Assembly: GCF_001858025.1 (NCBI RefSeq)
Contig: NZ_LZQD01000001.1
Span: 124,001-188,000 of the forward strand
Origin: Trichormus sp. NMC-1
GTDB lineage: Bacteria; Cyanobacteriota; Cyanobacteriia; Cyanobacteriales; Nostocaceae
Length of the DNA: 64,000 nt
Reading direction: 5' to 3'
Shown here: positions 35,998 through 45,923 of the stretch, piece by piece
How the letters are laid out: every line of letters starts with the position of its first letter
Numbering within the stretch: the first letter of the stretch is position 1
Notes under the pieces: generated by a model
Database searches by the model: none
What the model was told of the DNA's origin: nothing
The model's input: the letters and a program-made list of their open reading frames with translations, nothing else
Made by a program: the position numbers and the translations under genes

Positions 35998-37086
35998 TTA
36001 CCGTAAAGACCGAAATAGCACCCGCCCCGGATTTTCTTCCTGATTAATGCGTGCATACACTCGCAGACAAGTTAAAACTTCTCCTGGTGTACCTCCACAG
36101 TCTAATTGGATGTCATCTTTGGAAAAAGTACAATTATCAGCATACAGTCCTGATAATTGTTTAATGCGGATATCATGACCTGCTTTAATGGCTTTATCCG
36201 CAACTTTTTTGAGGATGCGTCGTGATTCTTGTTGTAACTTTCCCCACCAGGAATAACGCTCGGCTGGGGGAATAAATACTAAGGAATGGATAGCTTCATC
36301 CATGTCAATCCAAGCACGTAGATTGAAGATAGGGTCAGTATTTTCCTCAGTTTTTTCGGTACGTTGCAAGCGATCGCTCAATGCTTCAAGATAGAGATGG
36401 CGCTGTTCTGGGTTGGTGTGTAAAGAAACGACATCAAAACTAAACACGCTCTTTAAAGCATGATGTAAATTTGGTTCTATCTCAATACATTTAATATATA
36501 GAAGTAGAAACCCAGCTAATAACTGTAAATCACCAGTTGAATAAATCTGGGTTATCTCTGTTTTCAAAAGTGCTTTTTTAGATAAACATAGCCCTTTAGC
36601 TTGGACAGTTCCACTCAATCCAGGGTAAATTAACTCATCACGAATAAAGGGCAATTCATCAAGATTTTGATTGTCTTCAACCGCGCCAACTTCTTGCGCC
36701 ATTACCCCAGCCAACTGTCTCCAATGTGTAGCTAAATCTTCAGGAACTCGCAGTAAACAGCGTTGAATTTCATTCCACAAATCAGCATCTGTTTGACTTT
36801 GTAAAGGAGAATTTCCTAGATAAGAATTTAGTTTTGAGTCAGCATTGAAAGCTTTTTGCAAATGAATTAATTTTAATTCACTACTATCCTCAACCTGTGC
36901 AAATGGTATCGGTCGTAAAAGTTCATAAAGTTCTTGCAAAACCTGATCACATAACTCAATTCCTGGGTCTTGTGGATATTCCTCCCGCACCTGATTTAGT
37001 GCCGCTTCTAGTCCGTATAAACCAAATCGTAGCACTTGGGCTAATTCTGAATTTTCTATTTCTATTAATTGACGTAAATGCTGCAT
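35998..37086 (-). CDS. Unknown 362-aa protein of the dynamin/Hsp70 operon
   Basis: ATG 37086 (MQHLRQLIEIEN) is chosen; the longer frame beginning at 37143 reads through an STRR patch. All-helical, cytosolic, with no recognised domain. Visible conserved-looking blocks: IPFAQVEDSS, QLAGVMAQEVGAVED, FIPPAERYSWWGKLQQES and a C-terminal LDCGGTPGEVLTCLRVYARI. It lies 162 bp downstream of the giant Hsp70-like gene on the same strand, so it is a likely third component of that operon, perhaps an adaptor. Confidence 0.65.
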   Translation of the reverse strand: MQHLRQLIEIENSELAQVLRFGLYGLEAALNQVREEYPQDPGIELCDQVLQELYELLRPIPFAQVEDSSELKLIHLQKAFNADSKLNSYLGNSPLQSQTDADLWNEIQRCLLRVPEDLATHWRQLAGVMAQEVGAVEDNQNLDELPFIRDELIYPGLSGTVQAKGLCLSKKALLKTEITQIYSTGDLQLLAGFLLLYIKCIEIEPNLHHALKSVFSFDVVSLHTNPEQRHLYLEALSDRLQRTEKTEENTDPIFNLRAWIDMDEAIHSLVFIPPAERYSWWGKLQQESRRILKKVADKAIKAGHDIRIKQLSGLYADNCTFSKDDIQLDCGGTPGEVLTCLRVYARINQEENPGRVLFRSLR

Positions 37087-37248
37087 AATGAAGCTGAGAA
37101 ATAGTGAATTTGCAACGCATGAGTAGGAGAGACGCGGGGACACGGGGACGCAGGGACGCGGAGATTCATTTGTAGCTTTAATTAAGTGAATTGATATGAC
37201 AGGGAACAGGTGACAGAGAACTCTTCTAATTACGAATTACGAATTACT

Positions 37249-40200
37249 TTAATGTATTCCACAAAAAGGATCGCGTTCTTTATCAACTTCATTGGGTTGT
37301 AATTCCAGTTCTGCACGATAAACACATCCTTCTTGTTGGAGACATTCTTGATGGTGTGATGTCCAGTAGGGAACTTCACCAGCGTGCATTCGCAATATAC
37401 CTTTGTTGTCGAGAGTAATATGATATTGACAGGGATAATCTGTAGTAATATCTGGCTTACTCAGTGAACCAATGCGTATCCATTTTTTTGTATTAGTTTC
37501 GCTATCCGTTTGGTAAACATAGAAAGTGTGTTGTCCACTTTGGGGGAAAGGTGGTAAAGCATTACTAATTAAACCTTTTCCCGCTTCCGTTACACCATCT
37601 TGTAAATAATGAAATGTTTCTAGTCGTTTATTTTCATTATTATCAACTGCAAATACTAAATGATAGGCATTTGGTAGATCAACTGTTGCTGACTCTAAAA
37701 CATTGATAGCAATATCACCATCATTTAAGTCTTTATAGTAACCTTCAACGGCAATATTCCACTTTAATTTACCATCAGCGAATAAATCTGATGATTCTAA
37801 ATCTTCTGATATAGCGTAATTGACATCAATACCAGCAACATCTATTAAATAATGTGGATTTCCTTGACATAGCAAAACGCTAAATTGTAGAGTTTGATCA
37901 ATTTCAAATTGAACTTTAATTTGTTTGAGAAACTGTGCTTCTTCCATTCCTAGTTTCTCCATTAAAGTTTTCCCATCAAAGCTACCCCAGAGACGTAAAT
38001 CTCCATCTTCATAGTCTTGACGATAGATAATATTTGTTAATTGTATACCTTGCCAATGAGTACGAACTTTAGCGACGCTTTCCCCTGCTGCAAGTTGATA
38101 AAGTTCTTGTCCAGCGTTAAATATTCCTAAGAGTTCGTTACTTTGGGTTTTACGTTTGAAGTTACAAGGTAAATAATAAAATAGGTTTTTAACATCTATC
38201 TCTAGTTGGTTTGCACCTTTACGCAGTAGACTTTTTGATTCTTCAGGATCAAATCTTAATCGGCGTAACTTTTCGGCATAACAAGCACCCGCAGAAGTAG
38301 CAAGTTTGGTAAATTCTAAAACAAAAGTAATTCGTTCTGGGTTCCAAACAAAAAAGGGAGATTTGCTAAATTCTTGGTAAATTTGATTTTGTACCAAGTC
38401 AAGATTGCAAGTTTTGCCAGAGAGAATTAACCAATCTACTTTTTGACTATCTCCAGAATCTAAGCGACTTTCCATTAGTCCTTTTGCAATTCCAATTGCT
38501 TCTTTAATTGGTGAAACTGCACTGCGTTCAAATTGCTGACTATCTATTGTCAGAGAAATAGCATCAGGAATGATAACTTGAAATTTAATTCCACTTTGGG
38601 CGAGTAGTTCACTAATTTGTTGTTCAGAAAGAGTAAACACAAATAAAGAACCGTCACTGAGTGGTTTTTGTCCTAATTTGAGTTTAGCAGCTTCGGCATG
38701 ATCCCAAAGTGTGTAAAATGTTTGTAAGCGTTGGGGTGCTTGTTGCCAGCGGGTTGGTAATACTTTTTCGGCTGTATCTAAAGCATCTTTGAAAGCAACG
38801 TCACCTTCGGGATTTTCTTTATCTACACATTTCAATAAACTGCCAGTTTTAAAGTTACCTTCTTCTAAAAAGCGTTCATTTAATTCAGAGTTAATTAAAT
38901 CATCTAATTTATCGCTTTCGATGTCTCCATTAGTTAATGCTGTTAAAAGAAAATCAGCCAGGGCAATTTTTAAAAGCCGGAAAATTCGTAAAGTGATTAA
39001 TTCACCACCTAATTGTAAATGCCCAGAAGAACCTAATAATTTAGGAGTGAGTTTATAGTAACGTCCGCCTAAACCTCGGTCTTCATTATCAGCAAAAAAT
39101 GGAGTTTTATCTTCTAATGTTAGTTCAATTAAAGCTAAATCTGTAGTCCCACCGCCGATATCCAAAACTAAAACATTTTGTGACCATTTATTCCCATTTT
39201 GGCGACAGCGAGTTTTAAAAGATTCGATCCCAATATTTAAATTTCCCCCAAATTCTCGCCATAAAAAGAATATGGCCACAGATACAGCTTCATCATAGGC
39301 TGTTTGCACATCATCAATTCCCAATTGTTCCACCAGTTGTTTAACTTCTTTGCGAACTACTGGAGGTGCTACTGTCGGGTATGTGACAACTGCTGTTAAT
39401 AAATCTCCTTCAGAAAATCTGCGTCTAGCGCGTTGGCGATAATCTTCAGTTAATTCGATTAAATGCGCCCAAGCTGCTTGAATTAGTTGATTAACTTGAA
39501 TATTTTCTTCTTCCCCATCTATGATTACCGGAAAAGTGCGATTTTGACCAAAGTAGCGTTTGGGGGAGTGGTGAAATCGGCTAATAATTTCTTTAACAGA
39601 AGTAGTTGTACCTTGCGGGTTTGTCTTTGACGCACCGTATGCGATCGCTTTTTTTCGATTATCTCTTGCTTCTCTACCCATTCCCAACTTTAATGGCGCT
39701 AGTTGCAATACTTCCATTTCACTGGGAATTTCTGTATCTCGTCTGTCAATATCTAAAACTATAGGAATTAAATTCTGTGATTCTAAAGTCGGGACACGAA
39801 AGACTTCATGATAGATTTGATAAAGTTTTTTGCTGACAGCACGACGAAATCTGTCACTGTTTCCTAAACATAATTCGATTTGGCGAATAGCTTCTAAAAA
39901 TTGCTCTTTGTTATCACTTTCAAAAACTTCACTTAACTGTTCTGGTTCAATTTCTAAATTTTTGCTAATATTAGCAATAAACTTTTCCCATTCACCCACA
40001 CTTACATCAGGTAAAGCAGAAATGACAGGAGAATTTAACCATTCTGCTAAACGTTGACGTAATCGGAGTTCTTGTTCTCGTGGTAAAATTTCCGCAATTG
40101 GAACTTCAATAGGATCGAAAAGTGTAACTGTAGAGTTAGAAGTCCCAAAATCTAAAGCAAACCAACCTGGAAATCTTTTTTTAGATTTTTCGTTCAATTT

Positions 40201-40674
40201 TTCACTCAATTGCTGACTTAATTTATTCAGATAAGTATCTAATTCAAAAGGGTTCATGGGCGTATCCATTGCTATTGTTTGAAAATCTGGTGAAAACCAA
40301 AGATTACAGGAAACACTAAGATGCTTGCGGATAGATAAAATTGGATTTCCGGTAGCATTAGAATCAAAATACTCAACAATTACCTGTAAAGTACAGTTTA
40401 CTACTTCTGTTATAGGTTCCTCTAACTGATAAGGATATTGACCTAGTTGACATAAGTTAGAGATTTTTTTAGGTGTAGACGAGTTAAAGTGTTTATATTT
40501 TTGTTGAATTTCTGCGGCTAGTTTCGTTGGTGTCCCTCTGACGGTGCAGATAATGCGAGAAATATGCGGAATATTGCTATTAGCTGCCACAATTTGAATA
40601 GCAGGTAAATCCAAACTTTGATTGTCTTTAACACGCAGTTGATAACGAGGTGGAAGGCTAATTTCCACAGGCAT
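37249..40674 (-). CDS. Giant Hsp70/actin-fold ATPase (SrfB-like)
   Basis: 1141 aa. An N-terminal beta-rich domain of about 170 residues precedes an Hsp70/actin-type nucleotide-binding core. Phosphate-1 motif WFALDFGTSNSTVTLFD is at 171-187, phosphate-2 VLVLDIGGGTTDLALIEL at 501-518, and an adenosine-type LILSGKTCNLDLV near residue 740. The NBD is interrupted by about 300 residues (190-500), much longer than in DnaK. The C-terminal about 300 residues have no DnaK substrate domain. Layout and size resemble SrfB-type proteins. 55 bp downstream of the dynamin-like gene, same strand: one operon. No J-domain or GrpE partner nearby. Confidence 0.82.
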   Translation of the reverse strand: MPVEISLPPRYQLRVKDNQSLDLPAIQIVAANSNIPHISRIICTVRGTPTKLAAEIQQKYKHFNSSTPKKISNLCQLGQYPYQLEEPITEVVNCTLQVIVEYFDSNATGNPILSIRKHLSVSCNLWFSPDFQTIAMDTPMNPFELDTYLNKLSQQLSEKLNEKSKKRFPGWFALDFGTSNSTVTLFDPIEVPIAEILPREQELRLRQRLAEWLNSPVISALPDVSVGEWEKFIANISKNLEIEPEQLSEVFESDNKEQFLEAIRQIELCLGNSDRFRRAVSKKLYQIYHEVFRVPTLESQNLIPIVLDIDRRDTEIPSEMEVLQLAPLKLGMGREARDNRKKAIAYGASKTNPQGTTTSVKEIISRFHHSPKRYFGQNRTFPVIIDGEEENIQVNQLIQAAWAHLIELTEDYRQRARRRFSEGDLLTAVVTYPTVAPPVVRKEVKQLVEQLGIDDVQTAYDEAVSVAIFFLWREFGGNLNIGIESFKTRCRQNGNKWSQNVLVLDIGGGTTDLALIELTLEDKTPFFADNEDRGLGGRYYKLTPKLLGSSGHLQLGGELITLRIFRLLKIALADFLLTALTNGDIESDKLDDLINSELNERFLEEGNFKTGSLLKCVDKENPEGDVAFKDALDTAEKVLPTRWQQAPQRLQTFYTLWDHAEAAKLKLGQKPLSDGSLFVFTLSEQQISELLAQSGIKFQVIIPDAISLTIDSQQFERSAVSPIKEAIGIAKGLMESRLDSGDSQKVDWLILSGKTCNLDLVQNQIYQEFSKSPFFVWNPERITFVLEFTKLATSAGACYAEKLRRLRFDPEESKSLLRKGANQLEIDVKNLFYYLPCNFKRKTQSNELLGIFNAGQELYQLAAGESVAKVRTHWQGIQLTNIIYRQDYEDGDLRLWGSFDGKTLMEKLGMEEAQFLKQIKVQFEIDQTLQFSVLLCQGNPHYLIDVAGIDVNYAISEDLESSDLFADGKLKWNIAVEGYYKDLNDGDIAINVLESATVDLPNAYHLVFAVDNNENKRLETFHYLQDGVTEAGKGLISNALPPFPQSGQHTFYVYQTDSETNTKKWIRIGSLSKPDITTDYPCQYHITLDNKGILRMHAGEVPYWTSHHQECLQQEGCVYRAELELQPNEVDKERDPFCGIH

Positions 40675-40729
40675 TATGTAGGTTCCTTATTAGTCATTGG
40701 GAAAATTATCTCTGGTGTAATTTTGTCTA

Positions 40730-43288
40730 TTAAAGATACTCATAGGTATCACTTTCCTTAATTTCAGCAATACCTGAAAGAATCTGTAACCAAGTGGGAA
40801 TTGCTAACTCAGGAGGCGCGTCTCCTGCTGCAATATATCGGAGTAATTCTTCTTTTTTAGATAGATTTTGTAAACTGGGAATAATTTGATCCAAAATCCC
40901 TTCTAATTCGGCATTAACTTGCTGATTTACTTCGCTGACATATTGGACAAGATGAAGACTGGCGCTGGCTGTGATTTCATCTCGCAGACGTAAAACAAAC
41001 ATTTGATGATTAGCAGCACGAGGTGAATTTTGGTTTTTATCTGGCGACCAATCAAAAATTTGCCCAATGTTGTGTTTCTCATCTCGTCGCGCTAGGGGAA
41101 ACATCATCTCTGGTGAAATCGCTTTATCTTGGCTGTTGATTTCTAAGATAATTGCTTCTTTCCATTGATTAGGATCGCATCCTAAGAGGAGTTTATAAAA
41201 TAAGTCTGCTGCTTCTACTCCAAACCTTTCTTCAATAAATTGTTCGATTTCTGGCTTGAGAATGTTCTGTAAATTTTCCCGTTCTAAAACTACTTGACTG
41301 GCTAATTTACCTAACAAGTCTACCACTGCCTGACGAATGCGATCGCGGGCAAAATCTTCCAGTTCTTTAATGGTCTTTTCAAACTCTGGATAAAAGTCAT
41401 CACTTTTTGTAGGTAAGGAATTATTAATCCTATTTCCTCGGTCAAATAATTTCCCCGCCGCGCCTTTAGATTCTGCTAAAGCAATTGTCCCATTTTGGGA
41501 TTTATTAAATAGTAAAGTCCACTGACTCCAATTGAGAATTCGATAAGTCAATTCGTCTTTAATTACATCACTGACAACAACTCCCCGCCGATCTTTGAGT
41601 GGTTCTTTACCCAAATCTTTTTGAAAGTTTCTATAAGCTTTATCTAAACTTTCAATTCCTAACCGCAATTCAACTAAAGCCGGATTATCAACTGTGGGGA
41701 TACCTTGTTCGTGAATTTCTTCAATGATATCTTTTAGCTGTTCCTGTTGCTGACGGACTACATCAGCCGCCCTCCGAGTATCTTCATATAATTGCTTTAA
41801 ACCATGTGTAGCTACATGATTTTGAATCAATTCTCGCAGTTTACTAATACCGCCATCTTGGGCAAAATAACCTAACTGTCTACCTAGAGTATTCCGCGTC
41901 TCAGTTATTAACAACCTTTCGCTTAATTTACCCCATTTTTGTTGTATTCGCTTCGACCGTTCTAGATAATCAGGATAATCTAAGTTAGCAATAAATTCTT
42001 CCGAACCAGCTTTAACTGTTGTCGAACGTTTTGCTAGTTCAGCTAATCCTAACAATGGGGATAATAAAACGATGCGGTCTTTTTGGCTAGTAAAAGCTTC
42101 CGCCCCATCAATAATAGTTTGTAAAACTTTCAATTTTTGGAAAACTATATCTGTCTGCAAAGGTTGAGAATTGAGATGATCTTCAATTAGAAAATCCAGT
42201 ATTCTTTCGCCACCTTCACTATCTAGCGGTAATTGGTCAAAACGTCCCACACCAACAAGAATTAAATCTTTTAAATCTTGTCCTGGGCGTTGCTGCTGCA
42301 TCATCGTGAAGATTTTATTAGCGCGATCGCTCCCCGGTGATTTACCATTGAGCAACACTAGAATCGTCTGTACCTGCGCCAATTCCCGCAGTGACAAAAA
42401 GGTATCCCTTGCACCGGAATTCGCCGCCCCCAAGCCGGGAAAATCTAACAGCACAAATTCTTCAGCACCATTTACATCCCAAATTTCCTGTGATATTTTC
42501 ACCTCAATATCAACACGGCGAATCAGGAGAAAGCTATTTTGTAATAATTGCGTTTGTAGTCTTTGGGGCGCACTTGGTAACCGGATATGGGCTGGAGGTA
42601 AATCCTCAAATTTGAGAGTTTGGATAGCCATGGGCATTTCCGTTAGTTGTAATCCCTCATGGGCTGTAGCGGCATCAATGTGATAATGACTACTACATAG
42701 AGCCTCACCATAAGCTTGATAAGCCCGCAAAAATAACACCAACTCTCGCAGCAAATAGCGTAACTCTAGATTACTTGAGCTTTTCCAGGCTTCCTCACAC
42801 CAGATAGAAATATCTTTGCCAGTTTTGATTTTGGAGACTTGTAACAGTGGAAGTCCGGCGGCAGTAGCGCGGCGGTTTGCTTCCCCCAACATGAAGTGTA
42901 AACACTCATTCACCCCTTCATGAGATAAATACTCCACCGTGTAATTATCTATTTTGGTGGTAACAAAGCCATCTTGGGGCTTAATATGAATAGCAGTAAC
43001 GTTCCCAGTTGTGGGATTTTCGCTGACGGGTAAAGCATCTGCATAGCCAATCAGACTACCCAGCAGCAAACTTTTACCGCTACTGAATTCACCCATAACG
43101 CCGATTTTAACGGGTGAGGTAGCCAGTTCTATAGTTTTCTGTGCAGCCTCCCGCAGGCGCATTAAACAATCATCGAGGCTAGTAGGAACCCAATCTTCTT
43201 GTTGGGAAGGACGTTGGGGTACTGAGTCAATTTTCCTGAGGATAAATTCACCGTACTCTTTAAACCGGGCCAGCTTGTCTGGTTCCAT
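40730..43288 (-). CDS. Dynamin-like GTPase
   Basis: 852 aa. An N-terminal helix precedes a large GTPase domain: G1 GEFSSGKS (66-73), switch region PTTGNVTAI (92-100) with the G2 threonine, G3 DFPGLG (282-287), and a G4-like VGRFDQ near 343. A long helical region with coiled-coil character follows (residues about 480-830), as in bacterial dynamin-like proteins that remodel membranes. No transmembrane segment, so membrane contact would be peripheral. First gene of a three-gene operon with the Hsp70-like ATPase and the 362-aa protein. Function unknown; membrane remodelling or effector assembly is likely. Confidence 0.85.
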   Translation of the reverse strand: MEPDKLARFKEYGEFILRKIDSVPQRPSQQEDWVPTSLDDCLMRLREAAQKTIELATSPVKIGVMGEFSSGKSLLLGSLIGYADALPVSENPTTGNVTAIHIKPQDGFVTTKIDNYTVEYLSHEGVNECLHFMLGEANRRATAAGLPLLQVSKIKTGKDISIWCEEAWKSSSNLELRYLLRELVLFLRAYQAYGEALCSSHYHIDAATAHEGLQLTEMPMAIQTLKFEDLPPAHIRLPSAPQRLQTQLLQNSFLLIRRVDIEVKISQEIWDVNGAEEFVLLDFPGLGAANSGARDTFLSLRELAQVQTILVLLNGKSPGSDRANKIFTMMQQQRPGQDLKDLILVGVGRFDQLPLDSEGGERILDFLIEDHLNSQPLQTDIVFQKLKVLQTIIDGAEAFTSQKDRIVLLSPLLGLAELAKRSTTVKAGSEEFIANLDYPDYLERSKRIQQKWGKLSERLLITETRNTLGRQLGYFAQDGGISKLRELIQNHVATHGLKQLYEDTRRAADVVRQQQEQLKDIIEEIHEQGIPTVDNPALVELRLGIESLDKAYRNFQKDLGKEPLKDRRGVVVSDVIKDELTYRILNWSQWTLLFNKSQNGTIALAESKGAAGKLFDRGNRINNSLPTKSDDFYPEFEKTIKELEDFARDRIRQAVVDLLGKLASQVVLERENLQNILKPEIEQFIEERFGVEAADLFYKLLLGCDPNQWKEAIILEINSQDKAISPEMMFPLARRDEKHNIGQIFDWSPDKNQNSPRAANHQMFVLRLRDEITASASLHLVQYVSEVNQQVNAELEGILDQIIPSLQNLSKKEELLRYIAAGDAPPELAIPTWLQILSGIAEIKESDTYEYL

Positions 43289-43437
43289 AGAGTAGTCGTC
43301 TGCCTTAGTTCATTTTCTGTGAGGGTTATAACACAAAAAATGTAAATCTCCACTCTTCTTGCAACCAGATGAACTCATTTACCGGAAAAAAAGCAGGATT
43401 TACAGGAATTTTAATGTGAATGAACTACATTTTTTTC

Positions 43438-43616
43438 TCACGCAGAGGCGGGGAGATGGAGACACGGAGAGATGGAGAGATGGAGACACGGAGACGCGGG
43501 GAGATGGAGACACGGAGAGATGGAGACACGGAGACGCGGGGAGATGGAGAGATGGAGAGATGGAGAGATGGAGAGATGGAGAGATGGAGAGATGGAGACG
43601 CGGAGACGCGGGGAAA
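43438..43616. repeat. Degenerate STRR cluster (GAGATGGA / CGGAGAC)
   Basis: Overlapping 7- and 8-bp units (GGAGACA, CGGAGAC, AGATGGAG) alternate over about 180 bp, ending in at least six exact AGATGGAG units at 43541-43596. They sit between the dynamin operon and the reductase-like gene. Plus-strand ORFs over it are repeat artefacts. Confidence 0.9.
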
Positions 43617-43653
43617 ATTAAGAATTACCTGTTCCCTGTTCCCTGTTCCCTGT

Positions 43654-44598
43654 TTACGAATTACGAATTATTCTCGTATCCAAAAACTTCAACTGCTGAT
43701 ATAAAGAGCGAATTTGCGGTAAATTTACACCAGCAGTTTCGGCTTTTCGTAATGGGTTGCCAAAAATTGCTTCTACTTCTAAAGGACGACTTTCATCAAA
43801 ATCAATTTTCATGCTGGTGCGGTAGGGTTTCATCTTGATAGTGTAAGAAAGCATTGTTTGAATAAAGCTTTCAGGAATTGAACGCCCTGTACTTTTCGCC
43901 CCTAATGCTACTTCATACATCAACTGTTCAACTAACTGACGAGTGTGAATATCTGCCATTAATTCATCGGTTCTGGCATTAAGAATTACAGATAATCCGT
44001 TGTAGGGAATATTCCAAACTAGTTTTTTCCAACGTCCTAACAGCAAATCTTCTGCTAGTTCTATTGATATGCCCGCATTTTGAAAATCCTCAGCAATTTG
44101 CTGCATTTTTTCTGTAATTCCTGTGGGATTATAGTTAGATGTATATTCACCCAAGGTAATTTGTCCGTAGTCTAAATGCCGAATATGTCCTGGGGCAACT
44201 TTGTTGGAACAAAGAAAACATAAACCACCAATAATTCTAACATTTCCGACAATTTGAGAAATTTCTTCTTCTATGCCCAGTCCATTCTGCAATACCAACA
44301 CCACTCCATCATCCTTGATCACTGGTGGTAATATGTGCGGTAGGCAGTAGTTTTGTGTCGTTTTTAGCGCTACTATTACTACATCACAGCGAGGCATTTT
44401 TTCTACGTCACTGTAGGCGAAAACTTGGGGGAGGGTAAAGTCACCGTCTTTAGACTCTATGACTAAACCATGTTGACTCACCTCTAAGTAATCACTTTTG
44501 AGCAAAAAGTGGACTTCATTACCTGCTTTTTGCAGTTTAGCGCCATAAAAACCGCCTAATGCACCAGTTCCCAAAACGGCGTATGTACGATTACCCAT
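43654..44598 (-). CDS. Ketopantoate reductase-like (PanE/ApbA family)
   Basis: 314 aa from ATG 44598 ([10 protein letters not shown]); an upstream TTG is less likely. Rossmann NADP site [18 protein letters not shown], then [25 protein letters not shown], catalytic Lys in [16 protein letters not shown], and a C-terminal helix bundle ([27 protein letters not shown]). This matches ketopantoate reductase, which makes pantoate for coenzyme A. Many bacteria carry several PanE-like paralogues with other substrates, so panE is not asserted. The C-terminus ([10 protein letters not shown]) runs to the edge of repeat-derived sequence. Confidence 0.85.
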   Translation of the reverse strand: MGNRTYAVLGTGALGGFYGAKLQKAGNEVHFLLKSDYLEVSQHGLVIESKDGDFTLPQVFAYSDVEKMPRCDVVIVALKTTQNYCLPHILPPVIKDDGVVLVLQNGLGIEEEISQIVGNVRIIGGLCFLCSNKVAPGHIRHLDYGQITLGEYTSNYNPTGITEKMQQIAEDFQNAGISIELAEDLLLGRWKKLVWNIPYNGLSVILNARTDELMADIHTRQLVEQLMYEVALGAKSTGRSIPESFIQTMLSYTIKMKPYRTSMKIDFDESRPLEVEAIFGNPLRKAETAGVNLPQIRSLYQQLKFLDTRIIRNS

Positions 44599-44718
44599 TT
44601 CATCTATAAACAAATCTTAAGAAAATCATCAGAGGATATTGTACCAGGATTTTTTTTAATAAAAGTTAAACATGATTTACTATTCTTTAGAACCTTTGGC
44701 AGATACGAGGTGACATCA

Positions 44719-45120
44719 ATGGCGGATATTGTTGATATTGCAGTTAGTAATGATTCGTTTAAAACTTTGGTGGCAGCTGTCCAAGCTGCTGGTTTAGTGG
44801 AAACATTAAAAAGTCCTGGTCCATTCACTGTGTTTGCACCAACTGATGATGCTTTTGCTAAGTTACCCCCTGGCACAATTACAACTTTATTACAAAATAT
44901 TCCTCAGTTAGCACGGATTTTAACCTATCATGTTGTTCCCGGAAAGCTGACCAAGGCTGATTTAGCAAAATTGGGTACGGTTACTTCTGTGGAAGGTTCC
45001 CCGATTAAAATTAATTGTGATGATGGTTTTGAAGTGAAAAATGCCACAGTTTTAGCAGCCGATATTGCCGCTGATAATGGTGTAATTCACGTTATCGATA
45101 CTGTAATTTTGATGGGTTAA
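44719..45120 (+). CDS. Fasciclin-domain protein
   Basis: 133 aa from ATG 44719 (MADIVDIAV), preceded by GAGG; an upstream GTG would add only three residues. A single FAS1 domain: [35 protein letters not shown], the H-box [13 protein letters not shown], and the terminal [14 protein letters not shown]. No signal peptide or membrane anchor seen. FAS1 domains mediate adhesion or bind small molecules; cytoplasmic single-domain forms are common in cyanobacteria and are associated with stress in some. Confidence 0.93.
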   Translation: MADIVDIAVSNDSFKTLVAAVQAAGLVETLKSPGPFTVFAPTDDAFAKLPPGTITTLLQNIPQLARILTYHVVPGKLTKADLAKLGTVTSVEGSPIKINCDDGFEVKNATVLAADIAADNGVIHVIDTVILMG

Positions 45121-45325
45121 TTCAGCTATGGTGGGTGCTGCCCACCAGATATGTTACAAATTTTAGTCAGGTGAATTCTTATGAATTCTTTAAATTATGT
45201 AAAAAAATCATGTGATTAATCACTTTGCATGATACTCTAAGTATAGTTAAATAAATAAAATTTAGAATTAAATTTTAAATTAAATTTTAAATTAATAATA
45301 AGCTAATCTTACCTACCACAAATTA

Positions 45326-45655
45326 ATGCTTGATTTCCAAACTTTAGCTGAATTCTCTCGTACAAACTGTGCAGGTATTTGTGCATTCCTTGTTCCTGCG
45401 AACGTACTCGCCACATTGTTAACACTTATCCTCACATTCATCAACCGCCCAATAGTTCAAGTATGGCAAGCTGTAGGATTTGCCAGTATATTTGCTTTCA
45501 TCATGATTATGCACGTTTATACTTGGTTTATTATTGGTGTGGTGATGTTACCAACTTATATTTTACTGGGTCTGGCAGTTACTTGTTTGTTGACTAATGT
45601 AGCTGCAATTCTGTGGCGGATAAATTCTCAACAATTAATTTATCGCTGGAAGTAG
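45326..45655 (+). CDS. Small conserved membrane protein (unknown)
   Basis: 109 aa with three hydrophobic segments (AFLVPANVLATLLTLIL; VGFASIFAFIMIMHVY; WFIIGVVMLPTYILLGLAV). The leading MLDFQTLAEFSRTNCAGICAFLVPANVLATL has the look of a cyanobacterial conserved hypothetical. Unknown function, single gene. Confidence 0.65.
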   Translation: MLDFQTLAEFSRTNCAGICAFLVPANVLATLLTLILTFINRPIVQVWQAVGFASIFAFIMIMHVYTWFIIGVVMLPTYILLGLAVTCLLTNVAAILWRINSQQLIYRWK

Positions 45656-45724
45656 GAATTTTACGAACAGACTTCCCAAAGTGCTTCGTAGAGAAGAACG
45701 ACAAAAATACAATTTATTGAGTAC

Positions 45725-45816
45725 AGGACTTACGCAAAACAGAACGGAAGTATGGGTAATTCATGAATTACCCCTACGCAATAATCAGGTTTTGAGTTCA
45801 ATCTTGCGTAAGTCCT
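45725..45816. repeat. MITE-like element (TIR AGGACTTACGCAA) with nested palindrome
   Basis: Perfect 13-bp terminal repeats AGGACTTACGCAA (45725-45737) and TTGCGTAAGTCCT (45804-45816) bound a 92-bp ORF-free element. Inside it at 45750-45777 is a 28-bp palindrome with a TAATTCATGAATTA core and one mismatched pair, closely like 1146-1173. The terminal motif TTGCGTAAGT also occurs near 1188. Confidence 0.75.
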
Positions 45817-45846
45817 ATAGTAAGTAGGACATAGAAAAAACTGGAA

Positions 45847-45865
45847 GAGTAATCAAAAATTACTC
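45847..45865. terminator. Hairpin GAGTAAT/ATTACTC
   Basis: 7-bp stem with a 5-nt loop between the convergent 109-aa and GG-leader genes, in AT-rich sequence, extended by GGA/TCC wobble. Plausible shared terminator, weak T-run. Confidence 0.4.
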
Positions 45866-45923
45866 TCCCTATTGATATGATTAGCTGTTAACTAACGGCT
45901 ATTCTTTGTAATTGATGAATTAC

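Noticed and set aside
35764-36006. Plus-strand 80-residue frame and its minus-strand partner near 35811-36056
   Set aside because: They cover a GGGGTTGGGGGTGGGG-type intergenic repeat and the tail of the small secreted protein gene; no start context.
43359-43838. Plus-strand frames through the GAGATGGA repeat cluster into the reductase gene
   Set aside because: Repeat-driven open frames that overlap a well-supported minus-strand gene.
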